This document shows positions 1 to 13,940 of a stretch of 64,000 nt of DNA, piece by piece. Source of the DNA: Anastatus disparis (taxonomy: Eukaryota; Arthropoda; Insecta; Hymenoptera; Eupelmidae); contig JAFFSR010000240.1 of NCBI GenBank assembly GCA_017163975.1, positions 682,001 through 746,000 on the forward strand. Direction: 5' to 3'. A program made the position numbers and the translations under genes. The stretch's first letter is position 1. The number at the start of each line of letters is the position of its first letter. The notes below the pieces were generated by a model that was not told the DNA's origin, searched no databases, and worked only from the letters and a program-made list of their open reading frames with translations.

Positions 1-3000
1 TAAATAAAATTTAAAAAAAAATGTCAAGTTTTTTCTTGTTTCTAAGATTGTTAATATCTTTTTTTTTAAACAGCACTGATTTAAATACTAGGAATACTCT
101 AAACTTTTAAAAGAAGTAGATACTTTCATTACTCTAGAAAACTGATCTATCAAAAATTCATAACGAAAATCTGTTCTAGTTTGAGCGCTTTAATATCCTA
201 GCTCATCTCAAGTTTTAAAGCTAAGAATTTAAATGTCATTAGAAAACTTTTATCCATTATGATTTGTTAATTAGAAATAAACTTTTATTAATAAATATTA
301 AATAACATATATTGCAAAATATTTAAGATATGAAAGTTAAAAAATTTTAATCTATTCATATTCATGAACGTACCGAAAAATTATATTGAGATTGAAAATA
401 TTTTTTACTATCAATCGTCATTTTTCAATTAAGTGATATAACAATTTATATTACGATAGTTCTACGGTTTTATTTAAAAAATTTTTAAATTAATAAAACA
501 GGAATTTTTTTTTTGTTTACTTAGAAAGATATTTCTCTAAACGTGTTTTATTACAGATGTTAAACTACTTCGAATTATGTAACGAATTTTGCATAATTTT
601 CTACTTTATTACTTAGATGAAATATTTTTTTAGTTCTTAATTAGATAATTATATTGAATTTCAAACAATTGCGATGTTGTCATTTGTGATAAATGTTCGG
701 AAAAATGTCTTTTTTGTCAAATGCAAATGAAGCTTAAAATGGCGTAAAATCTTAAATGATTTTTTTTATAAAATTTAGTTTACTATTTTAAATAAAATAT
801 ACATTTGAGAGGAACTATTTGAAAAATTGTATGATATCTTATGAGACAAATTACACGAGGACTTATATATCTGATGAAAAATAACATGAGACTTATTCAA
901 GATAAAGAAAATATAATTTTAGATAGTATTCTATCTCCATGAAAAAGTACATGAAATCTCATACAAAACAAGACTCAACAATTACATCTAAAAATTTTTT
1001 TTCTTTTACCTATGCAAAGACGAAAACGCCACCAAACAATAGAAAATATAATCGGTATGAAATATTCGAATCGACAATTGATTAAAATTTCAACCACTTG
1101 GTGGTGCTTCTTTTGATTGGATGATCCTTCATATTAATTGGAGGAGACTAAAACTCAAGCATAAAACTTCTTTATGGAAAACTCGTAATGCGAAATTTAT
1201 TTACTTTCCATTCTATTATTGAAAAAAAAAACATTCTTTATAAAATTTTTAATTCTTATAATTTTTATACACAAGACCTATTGTTATTGTTCATCTGATA
1301 TCTTGTGTAATTTTTCGACAAATTTCGTATTTTTTATGAAAGCTCATAAAATTTGTTATATAGAAGGTCCTATTTTTGACATGAGATCTCATACAATTTT
1401 TTATGTAGGGTCTCCTGTTAATTTTCATGAGATTCCACGTACTTTTTTATAAAGACAAAATTCTGACAAGCATAAAAACTTCCTTAGGTTAAATTATAAA
1501 ATCTCTTATTGATTTTTCTCAAAACTATGTCAAATTTTACATTATTTTTATGTCCATTCTCATGTAAAATATTCAAAATTTTCAGAAGGTTCAGAAAAAC
1601 TTAATAATAGTTACTAGACTTATTGGACAAACTCAACACAATAATCGTCATAATATTTCTTATTATCGAGCATAATTAATAAAATTCTCTTCGTGCACTT
1701 ATAATTTATTAAAATTATGCACAACATAATATATTCTAAATATTACAAAGTAGAGAAAAAAAATTCTCTTTTTTTTGAAATATGTATGATGCACACGTAA
1801 GGAGAAAAAGAAAAGTGAGAAAAAAAAGTATTGCAGGCTTGCTCTACTCAAGTTCTCTTGTCGACGCACTTTACATCGCATAATCATTAACTGTAGGATC
1901 AACGACCTTCCCTTAGTACTTGTATATATTTTTTTTCCCGGTACAAAGTTTTTTACTTTAATAAATGAACTGTAAAATGCGTTGCGTAGAAAAGCTTACA
2001 ATGTTAATAATAGCTTACTCTATTTTTACAAAAATAAACTTATATATTTAATAAAACTTGAGAATATAAAATTAAAATATTCTTATACAAACAATTATGA
2101 AAAAATTAATAATTTTCAGTTTAACATTAATAAATTTTTTGTTCACTTGTATTATAAAAAAATTTAATTTTGTAATTTTTTCATGCTCTTATTATTTTTT
2201 AATAATTTCACGAAGAAAGTTCAAAGTTGTTCATACAAATTAAGCTTTTAAAAGGGATAGAGAAACTACAAAACTCATTTAAGTATGAAAATAGATCTTT
2301 CATTTTAAAGAAAACTCATTTTCAACGAAAGTTAAGAAAATAACTCTTAACGTTCTGTAAGATTTAAATGCAGAATTACGTTTTTCTACTTTTAATCCAT
2401 TTTCTTATCCTCTTTATTATACTGGATGTAAATTTTAAAATAATATAGTTACATTTTTACATTGATATACGTATTGAAATAAAAACTGAAAAATAAGGTA
2501 CAATATATTATTTTAGCATGAATCAATAAAGACTATAAATTGAATTTTCAAGGAAGTTAAAATATATCTATTTTCATCAAAATAGAGTAAATAAACAATT
2601 AAATATCGAAACTGCTCTAGTTACTGTTATAACAGTAAAATTTAATTATTTTCAATCATTTCTAATCTATTAACTTGCTCGAAAAGTTTCCTATAAAAAA
2701 GACCTTTAACAGATGTTCATTTAACGAAAAGCTCGCTAAGAAGAAAAACCATAACTGTGAAAGAAACACTTTTTTTCCTGTAATAATACCTACAGTAAAA
2801 CTGGAAAGCGATAAACACGGCAGAGTTTATCTGTAAAAAAAAAGAAGGAACGATCGAGGAAGAAAATAGTCATCCAGAAAACATAAAAGCGAGAGAAAAA
2901 AAAGGGTATCGCACATTTTTACAGTCTTTTTTTATATTCTCTTTTTTCTCATATACCTTTTAAATCACATGGAAGCATTTGGTTATCTCTTAACAATCAT

Positions 3001-6000
3001 TTTGAGCTCGATTTTTTTTTTTCAATGTATCCGTATAAGCGTGGGTCATTTTTCTGGTTTTAAGTGAAGGGTTTGCTCATAAAGGTGAGAATATAAACTA
3101 GGGAGACAGTTAAGGGTTTCCATAGTTAAATCTTGCTAAAATGGAAAAGGCAGAGAGTAAGCGAGAGGGTAGGAGAAAAGGACATTGATATAAGTAAAAG
3201 GAGATAAAGTTAGCGTTAACATTGGAGGAAGTTAACTTCGACAGTAGTGTGTACGGGACGTTCGCATGAACGACGAAGGCAATTACGTCCCTATTTACGC
3301 CCGGCTAACTTTTAGTCTTATCTGTTACGTTAGATCTCTCTTGCTCTCTTCCTCTCGCTAGCAAACTTATACACACGTATATGTACACACACGTACTCGA
3401 ACGGAGAGAGTTGTACACACCTTCTTCAAACCCTGCCCCTCTTTGTAAGCTCTATAACACTTTGAAATCAAAGTGCATAAAAAAAAGCTATATAAGAGAG
3501 AAGGGTGATATAACAAGAGAGGGTAATTATTGTGCCGTGTCATCGAGAGAGGGAAAGTTTGACATTTTTTTTTTCTTCTTTAGGGACTTTCGAGAGATTT
3601 TAATCTAGAGATATGGAAAAAGGTTTGACGACTTTTTCTTTTTATAGCTCGTACTAGGTGAAAATAGTTTTTTTTTTGGATGATCTCTAAAATAGCAAAC
3701 GGAACAATTTCACTGGGTCAAAGTAAAAAGTGTGATTTTTCATTCTGAGTGAGTTACTTTTTTTTTACTTCATGGATACGTGATGTTTAATCTGGATGAA
3801 GTTTTATGTTATCAAGATAAATTTACAAAATCTACCAAGTTTACTACAGATTATATCGAGGGTTTATTAGTATAAATCCGTCCAAAATAATAGAACGAAG
3901 ATATAAAAAAGAAGCACTGATCCAAATTGAAAAGTTTTAGTATAGTATGAATAGTCTTCTGTGAAAGAGTGCCAAAACATTTTACCGCTTTCAATTATAA
4001 TATTTTTCTATATATCTATATATAAAGAAAATAAAAAGATTGAACTAAAAAATGCATATATTTATCTGTATGAAAATTACTTTTCACTTTTAGTAATAAG
4101 AAATAATGATCCAACTTTTGGAAGAAACTATTCGGCTCAAAGAAATTTCGAAAGTTATATATCTTACTATTTTAGTTGGAAATGAATTGTGGGACCCAAA
4201 TATTCGAAAATGTCGAACTATACGTAATACGTTCTACTTAATTTACATTATATCTACAATATTATTAATATTTATTCTCTTTTATTAGTATTCCATTAAT
4301 AATATACTATTGAATAAGTACGTATTTGGACATTTTCATCGGATTGATCTTTTAATAAAAAAAAAAGTTATCAGATTTAAAGGGTAATCCAACAATCCCA
4401 AAATGATAGAATACCAGCTTAATCATTCCGTACTTCCCCTCCCAATACACATATACCCACACTTTTTGTTTCGTGATAATCTCGTTTTTTAGCCTCGTAT
4501 AATTTAAATTTATGACTGTTTAAAATTCAGCCTCGTTGCAAGTGCAAGCTCGATGATAAATCCCAAGGGGTGATCGATTGCTGTCACCACAGGCTTGTCA
4601 TTGTATGGAATGAATAAAAAAAAAGAGAAGAAATAAAGAGGGTGTATACAGAAAACTGCATTGTCATCTCTACTCTAGTTTAGTAAAAAATTTAAAAAAA
4701 AGAAGTCTTTTCTTTTGATATCGGTTTCGCGTGAAAAACACGTGAGGTGCGAAGAAATTGCACGCCATACTGATTACCCTTGGTGATAGTTGAAAAATTC
4801 GCAAGTTGCACTTTTCAGATTGCCTAGACGTTTTTTCCTCGTTGTTTTATATTCTTTTTTTTTATTGGGAAGCGTCGATTGCACGAAGAAAGAAAAAAAA
4901 GTACTTACCATTATAATAAAAATTATTTTTAATAAATATTAATTTAAATTTTATATTTTGTTTAAAATTTTTCACTTCATTTATGTAAATTTGTAATTTT
5001 AAAGTTTTACGATTATTATGTTTTAATAAATTATTTTTCTCTACCTTCATAAAATTTAGTCTGTTAGAACAACCAATATAAATTAAATTTTTTTAAAATT
5101 TAATAAAATTCATTGCCTTTTTCTGTAACTTTTTTTAAAGCGTATTTACGCTTCAATATTTTTACATTTATTAAACAATGTAAAATATTAATAATTCAAA
5201 GAATACAATGAAAATATTTTTATTACGGTCATATTCGTTATATAGGATTTGATTAAATTCTTGAATCGCTTAAATAACTAGGAATAATATAAATTGAGCT
5301 TAAAATACTTTTAATTAAATATTGTGTTTTATTAACAATAACATTGAATGGATACAATGAAAAATTTGTTATTCTATCCATTTTTAAACATGTATTTTAT
5401 ATATTATTGAAAAATAAAGTTAATGAAAAACATATAAAGCAATTATTTCGATCATAATAGTAATAGATGAATAATGAACAATATTTATTTAGAAAGATTT
5501 TACAATTTTATTCTGCGACGTGATTCTTCGCAAAAAATAAAAGAATTCATAATAATAATATTAAAAATAAATAATTAAATTCAATATATTGAACAATAAA
5601 TTTAAAAATTTCCAATCAAAATAATATAATTGAAAAAAAAAGAAGTAAAAACTTATTTATTTGAAATTAAAAATTAAAAATAATAAGCAATAATCCATTA
5701 TCTTTCTATAAAAAAAAATATCAGCGAATGCTGACCCATCCGCTCGTAAAACCACTAGGGACTTTATTATATAAAGAGAGGGAAAAGCTCTTACAGAATC
5801 GACTCTTGCGCGAACGCACAACAATCTCCCTTAGCGTCAAAAAGGGTGCGCGTTCACGCGGACTTTTCCCCGTTACGGAAGAATGAATCGATTAGTAATG
5901 TGCCGTGGATTTTTTTTTCTTTTCTTCTATACGTGTATACACACCCACACGTATATACGTTTTGTGCTTGTCGATTTTAACGAGTCGAATGTTTCTGAAT

Positions 6001-7087
6001 GCACGGCATCGTAGTTTTGTATCATTGGTGGAAGAGGGGTTACTTTTTAACGAGAATTACGGGGTAAACTTTGGCTCGACTCCCGTAGTTGGTTACTGTG
6101 TTCGGGTGTCTCGGTTTCTTTTTATTCGTTGGCTTTTGTTGCCTGAACATTTCTTTTCTTTAAATTCGGTTCGCTACTAGAGATGCGGCTATTTTTTTCC
6201 AGATACATCGTTAACTTTTTTTTCGGTGAACGTTTGGGGTTTTTTTTTAATTCAATTTTTGGTTTCATTTTAAGTAACAAAGCATTTTTTTTATTTGAAA
6301 TTTATTGTTAAAGCAAATTTTATTACTGAAATAGGTTGAATTTTATGATGATTCAAGGGTTTACGAAACTATAGTTTTAGTATTAGTTTATTGACGTTTT
6401 TATTACTTTTCATTGAAGAATTTATTTTAAATTTTTTATTTTATTTTTAATTGTTGAATTTTATTTTTTTTTTAATTTTCAGTTTTGTGATTTTTTTATT
6501 ACTTGATTTTAAAAATACCAATTTAAATAAAAAAAGAGAATTTAATGTTTTTTTTCTTTTTTATCAATAATCATAGAATATTTTTAGTAGCATTTTACGC
6601 TATACTTCAGACGTGAATAACAATTTTATAAAAATCTGATTTGTATGATTAAATTATAAAAAATTATTAAAAATTTGGCATTTAAATTTTTTAAATTTAT
6701 ATTTTGAAACAACAATCTGTACTGTCACCTTTATGTTGTTAATTCAAAAATGTTAATTTCGAACACTAAAATAATCCAAATAAATAAGTTTTACTAAACT
6801 AAGAAAGAACTTTAAAAAAGTTTAAAGTTTTTAACTTTATCATTATATTTTTTCCAATGAAATTGTATAACAAATTTAATTAAAAATAATTTCTTGCTCT
6901 AACAAAGTATCGAATATCGTTTATTGTACTTACTGCGTCCTATCCAAAATCGATTTAAAAAAACTTGTAACTATAGCAATATAAAAAATTAGGATTTATC
7001 AAATTATTTTAAATAATTGCCATATTTATTAATTAATTAAAAGTTTTTATTGTTTAATCTAATTTTAATGTTTTATTTGTGTTTCAG
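1..7087. other. AT-rich presumed intron, no supported gene
   Basis: Mostly A/T runs with no exon that has both splice signals and an open frame. Two GC-richer islands stand out: about 3230-3370 (with the CGTTCGCATGAACG dyad) and about 5740-5900 (CGCGAACGCACA, GTGCGCGTTCACGCGG). These could be regulatory. Open frames at 1219, 3381, 5905 and elsewhere look like chance. Confidence 0.6.
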
Positions 7088-7131
7088 GTGAGTTACAAAA
7101 CCTTATCTTAGCGTTAAATCTTCAACGTCAT
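7088..7131 (+). other. Recursive-splicing ratchet point with 44-nt recursive exon
   Basis: What is seen: a T-rich tract at 7058-7084 (with TCTAAT and TTAATG branch-point-like motifs at 7056-7070) ends in TTTCAG at 7082-7087. The next bases are GTGAGT (7088-7093), so a strong acceptor is fused to a strong donor with nothing between. A second consensus donor, GTAAGT, sits at 7132-7137 and would define a 44-nt exon. Known: acceptor-donor fusions are the hallmark of zero-length ratchet points in very long introns of insects. A cryptic downstream donor lets the site be recognised by exon definition before the regenerated donor is used. Inference: this site splits the intron upstream of the 26433 exon. 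Read in phase 0, the phase at which that exon begins, the 44-nt segment reaches TAG at its eighth codon, so retention would be expected to trigger nonsense-mediated decay. Confidence 0.75.
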
Positions 7132-7624
7132 GTAAGTTTACATTGTGCACTTTAGTTCACTGTTTAAAACTTGTAATACTTAACTGTTGACATTTCTGGC
7201 AAACTAGAACTGGTTTATTATAGGTTTCCCCCTTTCTAAATTTTAGATTACCTACAATATTATATAACGTATAACTTGTAACCACTTATCCAAAATATCA
7301 AAATACAAACAACAAGAGTACATAATAATAATACGCATTGTATAAACGATAGCTTGTGTTCCTCAAGTTTCTCGGCAACTTTGCAAAACAAATATTCGTT
7401 AATAATAAAAGTCATACAACGAATTTAATTATTATCAGGGGGAAAATTCTAATGTTTGTTACATACAAAGTAAAATTTTATGAATTATGCATTCAGTTTC
7501 CATTCTTCTACTTCCTCTCTAACTGAAGTTAAAAAAAAGATTTCCACGCTCCTCTTATTTTTAATTTGTACATATCCTCAAAGAACCTTCTAACACATAT
7601 CGACGTTACCTACGAAGACTATCA

Positions 7625-7925
7625 CTTTTACTATCCGCAATGAAAACTATTATTATAATTTATGCGCCAACGGAGAGTACGACTTTGGAAAGTAATTTTA
7701 TTTGCCACAAATAGTTTAGTGGTGACAGTCATCGTAAACGCAAAAATAGAAATGATAGTTTTTATTCACATACATAAAATTGTAATTCTTTTGACCGCAA
7801 ATAGTTTAGGAGTGATAGTTTTAGCGGGCAAAATTAAAAATAATAGTTTTTATTCAGCACACGTCGAAATGTAATTCTTTTCAGCACAAATAGTTCAGTA
7901 GTGACAGTCTTCGTATACGCACGGT
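7625..7925 (+). repeat. ~90-bp tandem repeat, three copies
   Basis: The block CACAAATAGTTTAGTGGTGACAG recurs at 7706, 7796 and 7885 (spacings 90 and 89 bp). Each copy is followed by GT(C/T)ATCG- or TTAGCG-like bases, an AAAATAGTTTTTATTCA segment and a GTAATTCTTTTG segment. Divergence is moderate. The 70-codon frame across it is a by-product of the repeat. Confidence 0.8.
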
Positions 7926-10491
7926 CGATATATAGTCTCATAGAGCCAAGCTCTGGTGAAATTCAGCGATGTGCAGCCTGCTCCTCCTAAATCCTCCTTT
8001 ACTATACCTTTATATGCATGTTACGTTCATTTGTGCATCGTACTCTCTATCTTGTATATGTATGTATGTATATGCATGTGTGTATGTATGACCAAGCTAG
8101 CGGAAATCACTCTAGCTCACCATACTAGCTCGATTAAGCGTCGTTTCGCTGTCTCACCTTCAAGCTTCAACAACTTGCTATACATTTACCTCTCGACAGT
8201 TATTCTCTGCTTTCTCCGTCTCTCTTTCACTCTCTCGCTATCTATCTATTTCGTTCTGTGAAATGTCTCTTGTATATAACGTAACGACGACGTTCTCTTT
8301 GGTGTTTGTGTCAAGAGTGAGAGAGAGAGAGAGAGAGAGAGTAAGAGAATGGGATGAACGAAGCTCATCAAATTACTAACTGACCCACACACTCTTGCAC
8401 ATACATGTACACACACCAACATGTACGCGTACAACTAAAGCACGAGAACAGACTGGAATTCGAGAAATTCTCTGAGAACTATATAGATTTGGAATTGGGC
8501 AACGGTGCGGGGGTGTTGATGGCCGTTCGAGTGCGAAATCCGATACGTTAACGTACGTGACACTTTGATGAAAAATGCGAGTTTAATGGTTGAATTTGAT
8601 GCCTTTTGTTCGCTTTAAAAGGACTGTCTTTTTTTTCTATCAGAATGCTTTGGCTGATTTTTTTTTCGTCAATGTCTTTGTTAGATGGATAACTGATATG
8701 AAAGACTTCGATAATTCAATTGACTTTTAGACTTGACGACTTTGAACATTTTGTTTTTTAATCATATTATTTATACCTTATGTTCAGACTGCGATATTTT
8801 TCTTTTGAAAACAATTGAATATTCTATTTAGCCCAATTTTCTTTATTATTTTAAATTTATTATAATTTTAAGCTCTTATTTTCCAGCTCAACTCATTTAT
8901 TAAAGAGAAAGATATTTTTTTTCTAACAAATGTACATAGAATGAATTTTTGAATCGTTTCAATTTTAACACGCTTACCCTACATTCAAATGTTGTACAGA
9001 TTTGCATTAATAAGTAATATGCAGGGTATTAAAGTAAAATAAATCTAGTTTTTAAATTATTTATCTCATATAAGCATAGAGCTTTCATACTATAATTTTA
9101 AAAATATTTCTCTTTTAAAATAGTCCACCCCTTAATAAATTAGCTGTTCCTTCAAAAAAAAAATATATATAAATTTTCCAATGTAGATTCAAAAGTGTAC
9201 ACACTTCAAAAAGAAAAAAGTAGAGTCTTTGCTGTTACACATTTATATTTAAACCGAAATACAAGCTGCTATTCAATCCAGTCACAAAGCTCATAAACAA
9301 TTTTACAGCTCGGCCTTATTTTTTAACAACCGCTTTTACAATAGTATACTTTCTTTGCTTAAATATTCATGAAAATAAATGCACTCGCAAACCTAGAGAA
9401 TAGACATTTCTGTGTAATATTGCACGCGTTGATGACTTTTCGTTTCCTTAAAAAGGAGAAATAAAAGATGCAAGACAAAGAGAGAATAGCAAAGTAGTAT
9501 CACTGCAAGTTTACCAATTTTCAAATAAAATTACCCTATATGCAGTAAATGAGTTATTCCAGTTAACTTGTAACTAGGCACTTAACCGACACTTACAACA
9601 AGCGAATTCGCGCGATTTAATAGAGAACTAGCAACTTGCCTCAGATTCATCGCTTTTACAAAATTTACGGAGATGGGGAAGGAGAAGGAGCTCGTTTAAA
9701 AGCCTCGTATACAGAAGAGAATTCGTACGTATATATGTATATAGAGCTAAAACTATTCAGTTTTGAGGCGCACCATTTAAATTAGGAGTGCGTATAAACT
9801 TTCTTCTCTTCGAGCGAAGGAAAATCTTTTAGTTGTGTACTTTCGTTATAACATTGTCTTATATTGATTTTACGCTCGTAACTTTAGTTCCTTTAAGAGT
9901 TTAAATGTTTGCTTAAACAAAACTCACGTAGAGATGCTCATTTTATTTCAACATGCACAATTACGAGTTTAGTGAACCTGCGAAATTTTGTGATTTTCAT
10001 TAAGATAGTTTTTTCAGTTATATCTGTGTCTTCAGAAAATTTAATTTTACTTGTTTTACGAAACAATATTATAGTCTTTTTGATATTTTCTGTTGATTAT
10101 TACATTAAAAAATGAGATCATTGAAAAAAAATTTTTTCAAATATTTTTTTCAATTTGCTAAAACAAGTTTTCAGTTGTTTATTCTGAAATTTGTCATAGA
10201 AAATTTAGAAGTCATTAAAAATTCTTTTGTTCAAGAAATGCTTTTAAGCTTTTGAAAATTCTAACTCTTTTAATCTTTGATGATGAAACAAGCATTACTA
10301 CCTGTGATCTTTTTTTTTACAATTTCAAAATGAAAATGAGATTTTTACAAAAAAGCATACGTGACATAAATTTTTACTTATCCATTTTTCTCCGTTCTTT
10401 GCTTTCAGCAATAACCACTCTTTTATGTCATTATACTTAATCTTTTGTCATTCTTTAATAACTATCATTCCATTAAAAATATTCTTCTATT
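7926..10491. other. Intron-like DNA with a GC-richer island near 8450-8570
   Basis: Pyrimidine-rich and CA/TG-rich segments at 7950-8430. The island has GGGCAACGGTGCGGGGGTG and GTACGTGACACTTTG. AT-rich afterwards. No gene seen. Confidence 0.55.
8319..8341. repeat. (GA)n tract
   Basis: A pure GA run beginning after TCAAGAGT. GAGA-factor-type binding is possible in insects but not shown. Shadow frames on both strands overlap it. Confidence 0.95.
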
Positions 10492-10686
10492 GAGGGCTCA
10501 GTGTCTCACTCGGTAGAGCGATGTACTCATAATCTCGGGAACCCTAGTTCGAATCCGGCTCTCGGCAGTCGATTAATATACAAGCACCTCTGTATACGTT
10601 ACATGTGCTTTGTTTACAAACATACTGAGAAACCTCCATCGCTAATTAGCATTCTAATGAAAATAATTACAATGCTAAAATAAAAA
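10492..10686 (+). mobile_element. tRNA-derived SINE, full-length copy
   Basis: The head resembles a tRNA: a D-arm/A-box segment (CTCACTCGGTAGAGCG, 10505-10520), a CTCATAA anticodon-loop-like sequence and a B-box (AGTTCGAATCC). A non-tRNA body follows (ACAAGCAC...TGTGCTTTGTTTACAAACA...CTGAGAAACCTCCATCGCTAATTAGCAT) and an A-rich tail. The CAT anticodon position and flanking bases suggest a tRNA-Met ancestor. Not a functional tRNA: the acceptor stem does not pair and there is a 120-bp body. Confidence 0.85.
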
Positions 10687-13537
10687 ATTTTTAAAAAATA
10701 TTTTTTTATAGGTTTTAATTAGCTTTTCATTTGACTAAACATTTAAATTTTTTATTTTTCTCATTTCTTATTGTTATTCAATAATTTTGTTTCCCAAGAC
10801 CATGATAAAATGATAAATAAATAACAAAAAAAACCAAAGGAAATTAAAAAAATGTTATTTTACAATTGACCTTAAATTTCTATCCATATCTCTTTAAAAG
10901 TCTATATAGAAACCTCTAAACGTTGTACAACTATTCTCCAGTGGAAAACAGTAGGGAATGCAAGAGTTTCCTCGTGTCGATAACCAATCTATGTGTCGTA
11001 AAGTGTGTCTTGTACACTACTTTTGGGAGGAATGGGAATTGCTAGGCTATGTACTAACGCTTTTAACTGTATCTCTTTGGTGGTTTAAAGTACCTCGGAA
11101 TAACGCAAGGATTTCATCTTGTATACTACCTCTTACGCCAATGGATAAAGACTTTCGACGAATTTCAAATTAAACGAGCTGGCTTTATTTAAAGGAACTT
11201 TATGTGTTTTTGGATATATGCGTGCATTTGTGTGGATGGAAACTTGATTTTCAAGTTTATTTTAAATTATGTTTATGCGAATTGGTTTTCTATGTACTTA
11301 CAATATATGAAAATGTAAAATCATTATTTTAGATTGACCCTTTTCATAGCCGATGTCAAAACTGAAGTGATTTATCAACTGAAATGTTTTCAAAATTTTA
11401 ATTTTAATTTTAAAATTTGATTTATTCTAAATGAAGTATCGCGTAATATATTTGCATATGTACGTGTGAATAAATAAATATGTTAAAAAGTCAATAGACA
11501 AAAGTTTTTTTTCAATAGAAATAACTTGATTTACATATTTAAATAATGAAAAGTTAAAAAATGGTTGTAAAAAATGAAAGGGTTAGATTAAATTTAATAT
11601 TCATACAACCGAAAAATGTTTTACTTTTTTAATTTAAATTCTAAAAAAATTACCGAATATTATGTATCGATATAAAATAAATATTATTTAAACCAGTAAT
11701 ATCATATCACAATATTTTTTCTTTTTTTAATCAACAAAAATCTCATTAGTGAGAAAAGTTCAAAGTACACATATATCATGCACTGCTATCGATAGCAAAA
11801 GTTTCCTTTTATGGGTAAACTTAAAAACCGAAATATATGGTTATGCATTAGTGTCACATGACGTTCGCAAAATATGACTCAATAGCGGCGTATTAAAGGA
11901 AAAATATCATAAATAAACATATTGCATTTTTTTTCTGAAAAAAAGCTTTTAATTAAATTTTCTGCGTTTGAAAATTTCTCTTTTTTTCAACAACTTCAAA
12001 AATGCATAAATATTTCAAAAACTTCCATTACTAAAAAAAACATTTTTTTTAATTCTGTGCGTACTTTTTTACCTGTTTGATTCCAGCGTAATTATTTCAT
12101 CTACTAATTGAATTAACAGACTTAGCTTTTCTTCATTTGATGAATTAATTATAATTTTCATTAAAATTTTCTTTCCCCTTCTTTTTTTCTTCATTTTGAA
12201 AAGATATTTCAGAATTAGTATCAGTTATAAAATGCACGCGTCACTTGTTTGCATTAGCATATAGTAACTAAAATAAAGTAACATCTGTCGAGACGTCGTA
12301 TGTCGAATACTTTCAAAAGTCAAAAGTATAAAAAGACCTGGTTTCTAAGCTACCTTGAATCATATATAACAAACTGGAATCGTATTGTAATAATAAAGGA
12401 TATTGTTTTTTGATCTTTAAATATTCTATAAGAAAATTAAACAATATAATATTAATTAATTTCGAGAGAATAATTATTCCACGTGAAATATTGTATAACT
12501 TTTATGAATAAATTGGCTTATTTCTAACTAACATATTAGAATCAGTAAAATAATTTAGTACAGCACATGTTGACCTTACTGGAAACTAGAAAGTTTCATT
12601 CAAAATATAGTTTTTAATTAAGATTAATTTAAAAAGCTTTTCTTGTTATGATGAAAAATTATGGTTCAGCATTATAATAATTAATTACACTTACAAAGAT
12701 TTAATGGAAAAATCATTAGTTAAAAAGGGTAGGGTAGTTAAAAGTTAAAAGGGATTAAGAGAAAAAAAATATCTAATCAAATAGAAAATTCCATTAAAAA
12801 AAAAAAATCTTCTTAATCAAGATTGATTTAACTTTCTTTTTTTTGTTTAAACACAAAACTTTGACCTACTTGATAATTAATTTATCTTGCAATTAATTAA
12901 AGGATGAATAAGAAAGTCATTAGTTGAAAATACGTTAAACTGCAAAGTACAATTTCTAATTAAACTCATTAACATGGAATTTCAAAATCACTATTAATTC
13001 ATCGCTTAAATTTTTCTTTCCTTGCCGCTTTTTCCATAGAAAAATTCAATTTAATCACCATTACCAAAAGTAAAATATTTCCTCTTCAAATTTTAACAAT
13101 ATAACATAACTCATTCGGAGAAAGAGAAAGGGTAAAATTCTCCAAAAACCAAAGATTCGCCATTCCTCTTATCATGCACAATTCGTTAACAAAAGGACCT
13201 ACGTGCATATATATGTATATATATCTACATACATAGTAACATAGAAAAAGCTTAGTGTACGCATATACCTTTAAATCCACTTGGACCCTTGAGCTTCCGC
13301 ATACGAAGCTTAGACGCTTGCTTGCTATTCACTCGGGTAGTTTGATCCTCCCTCTTTCTCTCTTGCTGTTCTCTTCTGTATCAACAGTAGCCTCCACCAA
13401 CGAGCGAGCTTTTGGATTTTCTCAGAAAGAAAGAGAGAGTGAGAGAGAATGCATTTCCATACATTTTCTGCAAACGTTACGACAACGATCCCTTTAAAAT
13501 AGTATATATATATATCTATATACATACCCAGAATGAA

Positions 13538-13553
13538 TAGTAGTAGTAGTAGT
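13538..13553. repeat. (TAG)5 trinucleotide repeat
   Basis: Five TAG units after GAATGAA, followed by TCACCGTC. Confidence 0.93.
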
Positions 13554-13589
13554 CACCGTCAGCTCTGGCTAAGCCGTAAATCATAGCTT

Positions 13590-13940
13590 TCACTCCCTTT
13601 TGCGTACGCTTCTCTTTCTCCCTTCTTTCTTTCTTACTTTTCTTTTCCCTTTCTCTTAAAAACGTAAACGTCTAACCAGTGTCTTATACTCTTTCTTTCA
13701 TAGTACTTTCCCTTCGTCGCTCTTGACGCTTTTCTCTCTCTCTTGCTTTTTTTTATTTCTTTCTTTCTTACTTTCTTTTTTACATCCTGCTTTTTTATAC
13801 GAGATATCCTGAGAGACGTCCGGAGGAAAGCTATGCTAACGTTGTCTGAGAGAAAGAAGGAAAAAAGAAGAAATGAAAAGCAGATATAGCAGACTCGAGA
13901 CGGTGAATCTTTTGAATAAAAAGAAATGGAGAGAAAAAAT
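13590..13940. repeat. Pyrimidine-rich tract followed by purine-rich tract
   Basis: 13590-13795 is dominated by TTTC/CTTT words, while 13848-13935 is dominated by GAAA/AAAG words. Open frames rich in Lys, Arg, Ser and Phe on the minus strand come from this composition, not from a gene. Confidence 0.7.
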
